From Bacillota bacterium (GTDB taxonomy: Bacteria; Bacillota; Clostridia; Peptostreptococcales; Anaerovoracaceae): DNA of 64,000 nucleotides. Under the pieces are notes generated by a model. That model was not told where the DNA came from and made no database searches. It saw nothing but the letters and a program-made list of their open reading frames with translations. Of this stretch, positions 35,848-44,804 are shown in pieces (positions within the stretch are counted from its first letter, which is position 1; each line of letters opens with the position of its first letter). Location: assembly GCA_017416795.1 (NCBI GenBank), contig JAFQBD010000012.1:30709-94708 (forward strand), read 5' to 3'. The translations under genes and the position numbers were made by a program.

Positions 35848-36666
35848 ATGGATATTAAAGCTCTGGAAAAAACAGCAGCAGAGGTGAGAGTCGGTATAGT
35901 TAAAGCTATACATAATGCCGGCTCCGGACATCCGGGCGGATCACTTTCAGCTGCAGACATCGTTACTGCACTGTATTTTGATGAAATGAATATCGATCCT
36001 GCACAGCCTAAGATGGCAGGAAGAGACAAGTTCATCCTTTCCAAAGGACATGCAGGTCCTGTTCAGTATTCTGCACTGGCAGTAAAGGGTTACTACCCAA
36101 TGGAAGACTTCATGGAACTGAGAAAGATCGGATCCAAATTCCAGGGACATCCTGATATGAACAAGGTTCCGGGAATCGAAATGTCAACAGGTTCTCTCGG
36201 TCAGGGATTCTCTGTTGCAGGCGGAATGGCTATGGCAAATAAGCTGGACAACGATCCGGGCAGAGTATATGTGCTCCTCGGTGACGGTGAGATCCAGGAA
36301 GGTATCGTATGGGAAGCTGCGATGTCAGCTGCTCATTACAAGCTGGACAACCTGGTAGGCATCCTCGACTGGAACGGTCTTCAAATCGACGGTAAGAATG
36401 AAGATGTCATCACAGTAGCGCCTGTTGTTGAGAAGTTCGAATCATTCGGCTGGAACGTTATCCAGATCGACGGACATGACTTCCAGCAGATCCTGGACGC
36501 TTTCAAAAAGGCAAGAGAATGCAAAGGTCAGCCTACTATGATCGTTGCTAAGACTATCAAGGGCAAGGGCGTTTCATTCATGGAAGACCAGGCAGGATGG
36601 CACGGTAAGGCTCCTGATGCTGAACAGACAGCGCAGGCAGTAGCAGAGCTGGGAGGTGAAATGTAA
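35848..36666 (+). CDS. Transketolase N-terminal subunit
   Basis: Thiamine-diphosphate-binding half of a split transketolase (pentose phosphate pathway). Features: SGHPGGSLSAADIVTALYF, the KGHAGPVQYSAL segment and the ThDP motif GDGEIQEGIVWEAAM. I place the start at ATG 35848 after GGAGGAG (272 residues). The in-frame upstream ATGs would add residues encoded by the mazF-tkt hairpin and are not conserved-looking. Split transketolases of 270+310 residues are common in Clostridia and archaea. Its stop overlaps the start of the C-terminal subunit by one base. Confidence 0.94.
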   Translation: MDIKALEKTAAEVRVGIVKAIHNAGSGHPGGSLSAADIVTALYFDEMNIDPAQPKMAGRDKFILSKGHAGPVQYSALAVKGYYPMEDFMELRKIGSKFQGHPDMNKVPGIEMSTGSLGQGFSVAGGMAMANKLDNDPGRVYVLLGDGEIQEGIVWEAAMSAAHYKLDNLVGILDWNGLQIDGKNEDVITVAPVVEKFESFGWNVIQIDGHDFQQILDAFKKARECKGQPTMIVAKTIKGKGVSFMEDQAGWHGKAPDAEQTAQAVAELGGEM

Positions 36667-37595
36667 TGGCAGATAAAATGGCAACAAGACAGGCTTACGG
36701 CAAAGCACTGGTAGAACTGGGCGAAAAGCATCCTGAGCTGGTAGTTATGGATGCAGACCTGAGCAAGTCAACTATGACAGCTGAATTCGGAAAAGTTTAC
36801 CCTGAAAGATTCTTCAATATGGGTATAGCAGAACAGAACCTGTATGCGGCAGCTGCAGGACTGGCTCTTTCAGGCAAGACTGTATGTGCCAGCACATTCG
36901 CTATGTTCGCTTCAGGAAGAGCATTTGAGATCATCAGAAACTCCATTGGATATACTAAAGCTAACGTTAAGATCTGCGCTACTCACGCAGGTATCACAGT
37001 AGGAGAAGACGGTGCCAGCCATCAGACTTTTGAAGATATCGCTCTGATGAGAACTATTCCGGGCATGACAGTTATCAACCCTTCAGACGGCGTTTCAGCA
37101 AAGAAACTCTTAGAACAGGCAGTTGCTATGTACGGTCCGTGCTATGTGAGACTGGGAAGAGCAGCAGTTCCTGTATTCTACGGCGAAGATGCAGAGATCA
37201 CTCTCGGTAAGGGAAATCTCGTTAAGGACGGTAAGGACGTAACTATCGTTGCAACAGGTATCATGGTAAATGAAGCTGTTATCGCAGCGGAAGAACTGGC
37301 TAAAGAAGGTATCGATGCAAGAGTGATAGATATCCACACTATCAAGCCTCTCGATGAAGAGATCATCATCAAGGCGGCATGCGAAACTAAGGCTATCGTT
37401 ACTGCTGAAGAACATTCAGTTATAGGAGGTCTTGGCAGTGCAGTGGCAGAAGTAGTTGTAAAGAATGCGCCTGTTAAGATGGCGATGGTAGGCCAGAAAG
37501 ATACATTCGGCGAATCAGGAAAGCCTGATCAGCTGAAGGAAAAGTACAGCATGACAGCAGCAGATATCGTAGCAGCAGTAAAAGGCGTACTGTAA
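36666..37595 (+). CDS. Transketolase C-terminal subunit
   Basis: Pyrimidine-binding and C-terminal domains of the split transketolase. Visible blocks are DADLSKSTMTAEFGKVYPERFFNMGIAEQNL and THAGITVGEDGASHQTFEDIALMR, with a C-terminal EEHSVIGGLGSAVAE. Length 309 is standard. The overlap with the preceding subunit ensures equal synthesis. The gene is closed by a long hairpin terminator. Confidence 0.94.
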   Translation: MADKMATRQAYGKALVELGEKHPELVVMDADLSKSTMTAEFGKVYPERFFNMGIAEQNLYAAAAGLALSGKTVCASTFAMFASGRAFEIIRNSIGYTKANVKICATHAGITVGEDGASHQTFEDIALMRTIPGMTVINPSDGVSAKKLLEQAVAMYGPCYVRLGRAAVPVFYGEDAEITLGKGNLVKDGKDVTIVATGIMVNEAVIAAEELAKEGIDARVIDIHTIKPLDEEIIIKAACETKAIVTAEEHSVIGGLGSAVAEVVVKNAPVKMAMVGQKDTFGESGKPDQLKEKYSMTAADIVAAVKGVL

Positions 37596-37603
37596 TTAGG
37601 AAT

Positions 37604-37659
37604 AAACCCCTTTCTTATGTAATAGATTCTAAATAGAAATTACATAGAAAGGGGTTTTT
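37604..37659 (+). terminator. Long terminator hairpin whose 3' arm holds the next gene's SD
   Basis: A stem of about 19 base pairs with one bulged T (37604-37623 with 37639-37657) and a T-run. The AAAGGGG in the 3' arm (37648-37654) is also the only plausible SD for the ATG at 37662. Confidence 0.8.
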
Positions 37660-37661
37660 GT

Positions 37662-38132
37662 ATGGATAAGAATTCGGAAAAGCCTAAAAAAGCAGGAATA
37701 AGACGCATCGTTGTCATAGCCGCTATCGCTGCGGCAGCTGCAGTTACAGCATTCATGATCGTACCCAAATTCCTTGGCGGAGAGGAAAGTGTCGGGTTTC
37801 AGGAAGTGGAGGAAAATAAGATACCGGCAGAGATATCATCGGAAGTCATCCCCGAATATAAGACCTTGGAAAGAGCGCTCGCGTGCGTGTCAGGCGATGA
37901 TGTGTATGTCATCGTTACGAGAGGTGAAAAACCGACATCGGGTTTCGGAGTGATGATAGATAAGATGGTCATTGAAGAAAAAGAGGATGATAAAAATCTT
38001 ATAGTTTACGCTAACTTCGATGATCCCGATAAGGAGACGCCTATATCTCAGATCATAACTTATCCCATATGCATAGTTAAGACAGACTTATCATATTTGC
38101 CCGATAATATCGAGCTTCGCATACAGTACTGA
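37662..38132 (+). CDS. Membrane-anchored PrcB-C-like domain protein
   Basis: 156 residues. A basic N-terminus and one hydrophobic helix (about 14-36) are followed by an extracytoplasmic domain. The C-terminal part (VYVIVTRGEKPTSGFGVMIDKMVIEE, then YPICIVKTDL) resembles the PrcB C-terminal domain, a small beta domain found in protease-associated lipoproteins. No enzyme motif is visible. The SD lies in the arm of the preceding terminator. It stands alone between transketolase and ftsE. The family call is tentative. Confidence 0.6.
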   Translation: MDKNSEKPKKAGIRRIVVIAAIAAAAAVTAFMIVPKFLGGEESVGFQEVEENKIPAEISSEVIPEYKTLERALACVSGDDVYVIVTRGEKPTSGFGVMIDKMVIEEKEDDKNLIVYANFDDPDKETPISQIITYPICIVKTDLSYLPDNIELRIQY

Positions 38133-38202
38133 ACATCTTCACCCAACCTTCACCAACGAAAGACAAAATACCCGAATATAGTGGATATTTCCCTATAAAA
38201 CA

Positions 38203-38231
38203 TTGAAAATATCACCTACATGTAGTATCAT
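38203..38231 (+). promoter_or_regulatory. Promoter of the ftsEX operon
   Basis: -35 TTGAAA (38203-38208), a 17-base spacer and -10 TATCAT (38226-38231), about 40 bases before ftsE. An inverted repeat GATATTT/AAATATC (38184-38190 with 38207-38213) overlaps the -35. Confidence 0.55.
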
Positions 38232-38270
38232 TACAATGTATGAAATGAAGTAAGAAAGGACAGACGACGG

Positions 38271-39047
38271 ATGATAGTATTCAACAATGTAACGAAGTAT
38301 TACAAGTCAAATGTCGGGCTTGAAAAAGTATCCGTTAAGATCAACAAAGGAGACTTCGTCTTCCTTGTAGGTCCCAGCGGTGCGGGAAAATCCACTTTTA
38401 TCAAACTCATCCTTAAAGAAATAGATGCTGATTCTGGAAGTATCAAGGTAAGAGGCAATGAAATAACTACTCTGTCAAAGAGACAGATACCTAAGCTGAG
38501 AAGAAATATCGGCATAGTATTCCAGGACTTCAGACTGCTTCCTAAGAAGACTGTTTATGAGAATGTTGCCTTCGCTATGGAGATAATCCATCAGCCGAAA
38601 AAACTGATAGATAAACACGTTCCTCAAGTTCTGAGCATGGTTGGCATATCAGAAAAAGCCGACAAGTATCCTGACGAGCTTTCTGCAGGTGAACAGCAGA
38701 GAGTTGCCATAGCAAGAGCTATCGTCAATAAACCTAGGATCCTTATTGCGGACGAGCCTACAGGAAACCTTGACCCGGATACTGCATGGGAAATCATGCA
38801 GCTTCTCGATCAGATCAATATGAGAGGTACTACGATAGTCATGGTAACACATGCTAAAGATATCGTAGATAAAATGGGCAAGAGAGTTATCGCTATAGAA
38901 AAGGGACGTATAGTCCGTGATGAATTCGGTGCTTACGGATTTGAAGAGATGATAGCCGAAGCTGCAGAAGCTGCAGACGGTGACGGCACACTTGTAAGCA
39001 ACAGACGTACTTTCAGATCCAGATTCAAGAGGGGAGGAAGAGCATAG
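38271..39047 (+). CDS. ftsE: Cell division ATP-binding protein FtsE
   Basis: ABC ATPase that with FtsX controls peptidoglycan hydrolases at the division site or lateral wall. Walker A is GPSGAGKST, the signature [14 protein letters not shown], Walker B ILIADEPTGNLD. Length 258 is longer than the usual 225-230 because of a C-terminal acidic and basic tail. The stop overlaps the ftsX start by one base. The first codon is ATG after AAAGGA. Confidence 0.95.
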   Translation: MIVFNNVTKYYKSNVGLEKVSVKINKGDFVFLVGPSGAGKSTFIKLILKEIDADSGSIKVRGNEITTLSKRQIPKLRRNIGIVFQDFRLLPKKTVYENVAFAMEIIHQPKKLIDKHVPQVLSMVGISEKADKYPDELSAGEQQRVAIARAIVNKPRILIADEPTGNLDPDTAWEIMQLLDQINMRGTTIVMVTHAKDIVDKMGKRVIAIEKGRIVRDEFGAYGFEEMIAEAAEAADGDGTLVSNRRTFRSRFKRGGRA

Positions 39048-39934
39048 TGAAGAGATTCTTTTACACTTTGAAACAGGCCTTCCTTCAGGTCTTCAGAAAC
39101 AGGACCATGGCACTTGCGTCCATATTCGCCATCATGGCAATGCTGTTGATACTTAGCATTGCTTTCATACTGGTGATCAACATCAATACTGCGGCTCATT
39201 CAATAAAGAATGATTATGACTCTATTGAAATATTCCTCGACGACAAAACCACTAAGGAAGAAGCCGAAGTCATCATAGATGATATCAGAACAAAAGACGG
39301 AGTAGAGGATGTCTACTATAAGACAAAGGCCGAAGCTCTTGAAGAATTCAGAGGAAGATGGGGCGAAAACGCTTATCTGCTCGATACGCTTACAGAAAAT
39401 CCACTGCCTAATTCAGTAGTGATATTGATTGCCGACCTTGAGAAGGCTGAGGCGATAGCAGAAGTTGCTGCAACATATGACGGTATCGAAGATGTTAAAT
39501 TCTATAAGGATACCGTGGACAAGCTGCTGAAAGCTACAAACTTCATACAAGTGGCAGCGATAATCATAATGGCATTCCTGATAATCGTTTCAGTTGTAGT
39601 AGTGTCTAATACGATAAAACTCACAGTGGTCAACAGAGCCAATGAAATAAACATAATGAAATATGTCGGTGCGACCAACTGGTTCATAAGAGGCCCGTTC
39701 TTATGTGAAGGTATAATAATCGGCATAATAGCATCTGCTATTTCAGTAGGAATATCGGCGTTGATATACAGTAAGCTGGTAGAAGCAATAGGAGATCAGG
39801 TATTCTCACTGTTGTCAATACCGATGGTGCCTGTTGATTTCCTTGTATTTAATTTCGCATGGATATTCCTGGCACTTGGTGTAAGTATAGGTGCCTGCGG
39901 AAGTATAATTTCGATGAGGAAGTTCCTTGATTAA
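39047..39934 (+). CDS. ftsX: Cell division permease FtsX
   Basis: Four-helix permease partner of FtsE. One N-terminal helix (about 21-44), an extracellular domain (45-165) that would contact the hydrolase or its activator, then three helices with the KYVGATNWFIRGPF motif. Length 295 is typical. The start is GTG at 39047, overlapping ftsE. The following M23-family gene begins 25 bases after the stop; FtsEX-hydrolase linkage is a known functional pairing. Confidence 0.95.
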   Translation: MKRFFYTLKQAFLQVFRNRTMALASIFAIMAMLLILSIAFILVININTAAHSIKNDYDSIEIFLDDKTTKEEAEVIIDDIRTKDGVEDVYYKTKAEALEEFRGRWGENAYLLDTLTENPLPNSVVILIADLEKAEAIAEVAATYDGIEDVKFYKDTVDKLLKATNFIQVAAIIIMAFLIIVSVVVVSNTIKLTVVNRANEINIMKYVGATNWFIRGPFLCEGIIIGIIASAISVGISALIYSKLVEAIGDQVFSLLSIPMVPVDFLVFNFAWIFLALGVSIGACGSIISMRKFLD

Positions 39935-39959
39935 AGGTATTGGAGAGAAAGGGAAGAAG

Positions 39960-41039
39960 ATGAGAAGACGAATAACAGTAATGTTGATTGCTCTTGTCAC
40001 GGCTGTGTTTTTCATAGTTGAACCTGTTGCTGTCTTCGCTGAGTCTCTTAGCGAGATCCGTGAAGATATCAAAGAGCAGCAGAAGAAGCTGGAAGAAGGA
40101 CAGGCACAGGAGAAGAGCCTTTCTTCACAGGTCACAGAGCTTGAAAGAAAGATAGAAAGCCTGGAATCAGCTATCGCGGAAAACGAAGTGAAGCTGACAA
40201 AGCTTGAAAAGGAAGTAGAAGAAGCTCAGAAGAAAGTTGACGAGCAGACAGAGAACTTGAACGGACGTCTCAGAAATATGTACAAGACAAGCTCCATAGG
40301 TTTTCTCGATGTACTCCTCGACTCGGGCAGCTTTTCTGAATTCCTGACAAATCTTGATCTGGTGAAGATAATCTACAGTGCTGACCAGGAAGTACTTAAG
40401 GATCTGGAAGAAGCACATAAAGAGCTGGAAAAGAAAAAGAAGGAAGCTGAAGAACTGCAGGCTGAACTGAAAAGCTCCAAGCAGGTAGCTGATGAACAGA
40501 AGAAGACTGTCGAAGCGAAAAAAGCTGAGATCGCCAAGTCAAACGATGAAACTGAAAGGATGATAGACGAACTGCAGGCTGAAGCGGATGCGATGACATC
40601 TAAGATCCAGAACTCCGGAAGCTCCAGTTCCAATTCAGTATACATAGGTGGTGAACTGGCATGGCCTACACCGTCATCAAGCTATATAACTTCACCGTTC
40701 GGTTACAGAATCCATCCTATATATGGATATCGTAAATATCATACAGGGATCGATATAGGTGCAGGAAGCGGTAGCTCCATCGTTGCAGCTAACAGTGGTA
40801 CAGTTATTTTATCCGGCTGGAACGGCGGATACGGTAAGTGTATCGTTGTCGACCATGGCGGCGGCATAACTACTCTGTATGCTCACTGTTCTTCACTGTT
40901 AGTCGGATACGGAGCGAAAGTTTCCAGAGGTCAGACTATAGCGAGAGTAGGATCTACAGGTGCATCAACAGGTCCGCACCTTCACTTCGAAGTGAGACTT
41001 AACGGTGTATATAAGAACCCGCTCAATTACGTAAGATAA
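39960..41039 (+). CDS. Secreted EnvC-like M23 peptidase with coiled coil
   Basis: 359 residues. A signal peptide (about 1-27, ending VAVFA) precedes a long N-terminal coiled coil (about 30-215), a Ser-rich linker, and a C-terminal LytM/M23 domain. The zinc-site motifs YHTGIDIG and GPHLHFEV are present, so it may be an active endopeptidase and not only an activator. The start is ATG 39960 with a GGGAAG SD; an in-frame TTG at 39927 lies inside ftsX. Its place after ftsEX argues that FtsX gates it through the coiled coil, as in EnvC and pneumococcal PcsB. Confidence 0.92.
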   Translation: MRRRITVMLIALVTAVFFIVEPVAVFAESLSEIREDIKEQQKKLEEGQAQEKSLSSQVTELERKIESLESAIAENEVKLTKLEKEVEEAQKKVDEQTENLNGRLRNMYKTSSIGFLDVLLDSGSFSEFLTNLDLVKIIYSADQEVLKDLEEAHKELEKKKKEAEELQAELKSSKQVADEQKKTVEAKKAEIAKSNDETERMIDELQAEADAMTSKIQNSGSSSSNSVYIGGELAWPTPSSSYITSPFGYRIHPIYGYRKYHTGIDIGAGSGSSIVAANSGTVILSGWNGGYGKCIVVDHGGGITTLYAHCSSLLVGYGAKVSRGQTIARVGSTGASTGPHLHFEVRLNGVYKNPLNYVR

Positions 41040-41066
41040 ATCAAAAATATAGAGACACGGAAGAAA

Positions 41067-42701
41067 ATGAGAAAACCCGAAGAAATATTAAAAGAGATAC
41101 TTTCCGTAAGAGGAATCGTGACATCTGAAGATATTTCCGAGTTTTTATCTGACAAACCGAGAAAAACTTATGATCCATTCCTGCTTCTGAATATGGAGGC
41201 GGGAGTGGATTTGCTGTTGTCGGAGATAAAACTGGGAACGAAAATATGCATATACGGTGACTATGATGCAGACGGTGTAACATCCATATGCATTTTGTCA
41301 CATGTTTTGAGCATGCTGACAGATGATCTCACATATTATATCCCGTCAAGGTTTGAAGAAGGATATGGACTCAATAAAGATGCTATAAAGAAGATCCATG
41401 AAGATGGCGTAGGTCTGCTTGTAACAGTGGACTGCGGCAGCGTATCTTATGAAGAAGTGGAGTACGCCAAGCAGCTTGGGATGAAAGTCATAGTTACAGA
41501 CCATCACAGCATCGATGACATCAAGGCAGACTGTATATTGATAAACCCTAAACAGAAAGAGTGCACATATCCATTCAGAGAGCTGGCCGGATGCGGCGTA
41601 GCATTCAAGATGGCTCAGGCATTGCTTATAAAATCAGGTCTGCCGAGAAATTTACTCAACGAGGTTCTTGATCTTGCCGCAGTAGGTACTGTAGGTGATG
41701 TCGTGTCCCTTACAGATGAAAACAGGACTATAGTCAAATACGGACTCAACAAGATAAATGCAGGATCAAGACTGTCGCTCAATAAATTGAAGAAAGCTAT
41801 TTCCCTTCCTTGGATAACATCAGAAAACATAGCCTTCGGCATAGCACCTCACATAAATGCAGCAGGAAGGATGGCAAGTGCCAAAGAAGCTGCAGAACTG
41901 TTTTTGACAGATAATGAGCTGACCATGGATGAAAAGGTAGAAAGGCTCGTCGGATATAACAGCCTGCGTAAGAAAAAGCAGGAAGATGCCTATAATCGAT
42001 GTATGGAAAAGCTGACAGGTGATGAGAAATTCATAGTGCTTCACATGGAAGACATACATGAGGGGATAGGCGGCATCGTAGCAGGAAAGATCAAAGAAAC
42101 TGCATGCAGACCGACAGTAATAGTGACACCTTCAGGCGAAGGATACCTTAAGGGTACGGGACGAAGCCTGGATAACATCGATATATATGAGCTTTTGAAA
42201 AAGCACGAGGGCCTTTTTGAAAGATTCGGTGGCCATAAGAGTGCCTGCGGTTTTCTGATGAAGGAAGAAAACCTTGAAGTGCTTAAGTGCGCTTTGGACA
42301 AAGACATGGAAGTTATGCTGGAAGATGACCCGCATCTTTTCGATAAAGATGTAGACTGGGATATGGAAGTGACGCCTGAGGAAGTTACTGTCGCACTGGC
42401 AGCAGAACTGGAGAAGATGGAACCTGTCGGACAGGGAAATCCGAAACCGATGTTCATCATAAGAGATATATCTATAGTCCAAACCAGATTCATGGGAGCA
42501 GACAGCACTCATGCCAGGTTTACGGCTGTTTCGGAAACAGGCGGAAGATGCGAATGTGTACTTTTTAAAAGAGCACAGGAATTAAAAGATATTCTTCTTG
42601 CGGGAGAGCCTGCAGAGTTGATAGGAACTGTCGAACGACAAACGTGGAACGGCAGGGAAAGAGTGCAGTTCATAGTAGAGGAGATGATGTTATGCAAATG
42701 A
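41067..42701 (+). CDS. recJ: Single-stranded-DNA-specific exonuclease RecJ
   Basis: 5'-3' exonuclease of the DHH superfamily. Catalytic motifs are CIYGDYDADGVTS, VTVDCGS and VTDHHSI, followed by the DHHA1 region with GRSLDNIDIY and GGHKSACGF and a C-terminal OB-like domain. Length 544 is close to the E. coli protein (577). It sits between a cell-wall hydrolase gene and an S41 protease gene, an unusual position for a DNA-repair gene, and overlaps the protease start by ten bases. Confidence 0.93.
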   Translation: MRKPEEILKEILSVRGIVTSEDISEFLSDKPRKTYDPFLLLNMEAGVDLLLSEIKLGTKICIYGDYDADGVTSICILSHVLSMLTDDLTYYIPSRFEEGYGLNKDAIKKIHEDGVGLLVTVDCGSVSYEEVEYAKQLGMKVIVTDHHSIDDIKADCILINPKQKECTYPFRELAGCGVAFKMAQALLIKSGLPRNLLNEVLDLAAVGTVGDVVSLTDENRTIVKYGLNKINAGSRLSLNKLKKAISLPWITSENIAFGIAPHINAAGRMASAKEAAELFLTDNELTMDEKVERLVGYNSLRKKKQEDAYNRCMEKLTGDEKFIVLHMEDIHEGIGGIVAGKIKETACRPTVIVTPSGEGYLKGTGRSLDNIDIYELLKKHEGLFERFGGHKSACGFLMKEENLEVLKCALDKDMEVMLEDDPHLFDKDVDWDMEVTPEEVTVALAAELEKMEPVGQGNPKPMFIIRDISIVQTRFMGADSTHARFTAVSETGGRCECVLFKRAQELKDILLAGEPAELIGTVERQTWNGRERVQFIVEEMMLCK

Positions 42702-43819
42702 GCAAGAAAAAACTAGCGGCTTTATTGATCGCGGCATTTGTTGCGGGAGGTGCAGTAACGACAGGATTAGATATCATATCAGGCGGAACATCACGCTCTG
42801 CTGATAAGGATTTCGAGAAATTCGAACAGATCTATAAATACATCGATTCGACATATTATGAAGAGCCTGATATGGAAAAACTGATGGATGGAGCTTACAA
42901 AGGCTTCGTAGATGCTCTCGATGATCCGTATTCATCATATATGACGAAAAAAGAATATGAGAGCTGGATGACTAATATCGAGAGCGAGTATTCAGGAGTC
43001 GGCATAACTTTCTCTATGGATATGGACGGCAATTATGTAGTCGTAGGTGTGACAAAGGATTCCCCTGCCGAAGCTGCCGGGATAAAAGCAGGAGATATAC
43101 TGCTGAAGGTAGACGGCAAGACATACGATGATATGGATATTTTCGCAACGGCGATCAGAGGCGAGGAAGGCACTGTAGTCAAGCTGACATATTCCAGAGA
43201 CGATAAGGAAAAGACAGTAAGTATAACGAGAGAAAAGATAGTTCAGCATAGCGTATATGATGAGATGCTTGATGATGAGACAGCATATATCGCAATTTCG
43301 TCATTCATAGAAAACACGGCCGATGATTTTAGCAAGGCGTTGAAAAAGGTTGAAGAGAAGGGTGCGGAAAAACTGATCCTCGATCTGAGAAACAATGGCG
43401 GCGGACTTCTTACTACATGTATAGATGTTGCTGATGAATTCCTCGATGAAGGCATCGTAGTATATGTGGAGGGAAGAACAGGAAAACGTGAGGATTACTC
43501 TGCAAAGGATGGTAAAACAAATATAGAAACCGTAGTTCTTGTCAATGAAAACAGCGCCAGCGCTGCGGAGATACTTGCTGCTGCTCTTCAGGACAACGGA
43601 TACGAATTAGTGGGAAAAACTACGTTCGGAAAAGGTGTGATACAGTCTACGGCAGAACTGAAGGATGGTTCGGCTCTCAAATGGACTATAATGCAGTATT
43701 TCTCACCTAAGGGAAATGTCATAAATAAGAAGGGTGTTACCCCTGATCATGAAGTGGATATACCGGAAAACGGTGAAAAAGACACGCAGCTTGAAAAGGC
43801 TAAGGAACTCCTGAAATAG
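42692..43819 (+). CDS. S41 family C-terminal processing peptidase (CtpA/CtpB type)
   Basis: Exported serine protease. An N-terminal membrane helix or signal (about 8-26), a substrate-gating domain, a PDZ domain (about 85-165) and the S41 catalytic core follow in order. The Ser/Lys dyad falls in NSASAAE (about Ser290) and TTFGKG (about Lys314). I use ATG 42692 after AGAGGAG, giving 375 residues. Family members process cell-wall or sporulation proteins. Proximity to ftsEX and the M23 gene suggests a wall-remodelling role. Confidence 0.92.
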   Translation: MQMSKKKLAALLIAAFVAGGAVTTGLDIISGGTSRSADKDFEKFEQIYKYIDSTYYEEPDMEKLMDGAYKGFVDALDDPYSSYMTKKEYESWMTNIESEYSGVGITFSMDMDGNYVVVGVTKDSPAEAAGIKAGDILLKVDGKTYDDMDIFATAIRGEEGTVVKLTYSRDDKEKTVSITREKIVQHSVYDEMLDDETAYIAISSFIENTADDFSKALKKVEEKGAEKLILDLRNNGGGLLTTCIDVADEFLDEGIVVYVEGRTGKREDYSAKDGKTNIETVVLVNENSASAAEILAAALQDNGYELVGKTTFGKGVIQSTAELKDGSALKWTIMQYFSPKGNVINKKGVTPDHEVDIPENGEKDTQLEKAKELLK

Positions 43820-43845
43820 TCAAAATCAATTTTGAATACAATTTG

Positions 43846-43932
43846 CTTTAAGACGTTAAAGTATTTGTTGACTATTACTCAAAACGGTGATAAAATCACT
43901 TTAGAAATATTACAAAATAACACGCTAAAGTG
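43846..43932. promoter_or_regulatory. Repeated CTTTA/TAAAG inverted repeats around the yerC promoter
   Basis: CTTTAAGACGTTAAAG (43846-43861) is a near-complete palindrome. CACTTTAG/CTAAAGTG (43897-43904 with 43925-43932) is a second perfect pair. They flank the -35 and the start region of yerC, which encodes a TrpR-like DNA-binding protein. Confidence 0.5.
43868..43896 (+). promoter_or_regulatory. Promoter of yerC
   Basis: -35 TTGACT (43868-43873), a 17-base spacer and -10 TAAAAT (43891-43896), within the intergenic region after the S41 protease. Confidence 0.65.
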
Positions 43933-43948
43933 TTGAAAGGAGTTCTAC

Positions 43949-44248
43949 ATGGCATACCAATCTAAATTCAAAAAAGATGATATAGATGAACTGTTCAAGG
44001 CTGTATTATTACTTGAAGATGAAGAAGACTGCTACAGATTCTTCGAAGACATCTGCACCATCAATGAGATCCATGCAATAGCACAGAGACTGCAGGTTGC
44101 TAAATTGCTTTCAGAAGGAAAGACTTATAGTGAAATAGAAAACGTGACCAAAGCTTCTACAGCTACTATAAGCAGAATCAACAAATGCCTTGTTTATGGA
44201 GCTGAAGGATATCAGCGTATACTCGAACGAATGAAGGACTCTGAATAA
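43949..44248 (+). CDS. yerC: YerC/YecD family TrpR-related DNA-binding protein
   Basis: 99-residue all-helical protein of the YerC/YecD branch of the Trp repressor superfamily. The family core EEDCYRFFEDICTINEIHAIAQRLQVAKLLSEGKTYSEI and the helix-turn-helix TKASTATISRINKCL are complete. The SD AAAGGAG is strong. Regulatory targets of this family are poorly known. Paired inverted repeats at its own promoter suggest autoregulation. Confidence 0.93.
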   Translation: MAYQSKFKKDDIDELFKAVLLLEDEEDCYRFFEDICTINEIHAIAQRLQVAKLLSEGKTYSEIENVTKASTATISRINKCLVYGAEGYQRILERMKDSE

Positions 44249-44269
44249 ATTAAACATATACGAGGAAAT

Positions 44270-44299
44270 AAAATGGCGGTGCTTATGTCCCGCCATTTT
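44270..44299 (+). terminator. Terminator-like hairpin after yerC containing a start codon
   Basis: A perfect nine-base-pair stem AAATGGCGG/CCGCCATTT (44271-44279 with 44290-44298) with a ten-base loop and A/T flanks. The ATG in the 5' arm (44273) follows a GAGGAA SD and is in frame with the next gene. Confidence 0.65.
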
Positions 44300-44800
44300 A
44301 ATAATGTTATGGAAATATATATCATCGAAAAATACAAAGAGCGGTATCCCCAGATGAAGGGGAGTGAACTTACTGATGTGCTTATAAAGGATTGCCTCGA
44401 AGAGTACGGTGTGCAAGATCCGCAGATACTTCGTACGACTAAAGGGAAACCGTACGTTGAGCTTTGCGATACTTATTTGAGCGTCAGCCACAGCGGAGAA
44501 TATTTTCTCTGCATAATAGCCGAGCGTCCCGTAGGGATCGATGTTCAGGAGAGAAAGAACAGCAATTCCGACAAGATCGCAGAAAGATATTTCACCGAAA
44601 GAGAAAAATCATTCATAAGAGATAATGGTGAAAACGGATTCTTTACTGTCTGGACGCGAAAGGAAGCATACAGCAAGTTGACGGGCGAAGGTATCGCAGA
44701 AATAATAAGGGGCACTGAAGTGATCGGCAGAGAAGATGTCGTATTTACTGATTTTCAGCTGGAAGACGGAGTATGGTGCTCTTACTGTATAGAGAGGTAA
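44273..44800 (+). CDS. 4'-phosphopantetheinyl transferase superfamily protein
   Basis: Sfp-type enzyme that attaches the phosphopantetheine arm to carrier proteins. Motifs: VSHSGEYFLCIIAERPVGIDVQ with the Mg2+-binding Asp, and FFTVWTRKEAYSKLTGEG. The length (163-175) is short compared with Sfp (224) but close to compact members. Two starts are possible. ATG 44273 has a good SD (GAGGAA, five bases) but lies in a hairpin. ATG 44309 opens the homologous region (MEIYIIEK) but has no SD. No non-ribosomal or polyketide synthase is in the window, so its carrier protein is elsewhere. Confidence 0.85.
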   Translation: MAVLMSRHFNNVMEIYIIEKYKERYPQMKGSELTDVLIKDCLEEYGVQDPQILRTTKGKPYVELCDTYLSVSHSGEYFLCIIAERPVGIDVQERKNSNSDKIAERYFTEREKSFIRDNGENGFFTVWTRKEAYSKLTGEGIAEIIRGTEVIGREDVVFTDFQLEDGVWCSYCIER

Positions 44801-44804
44801 TGAA

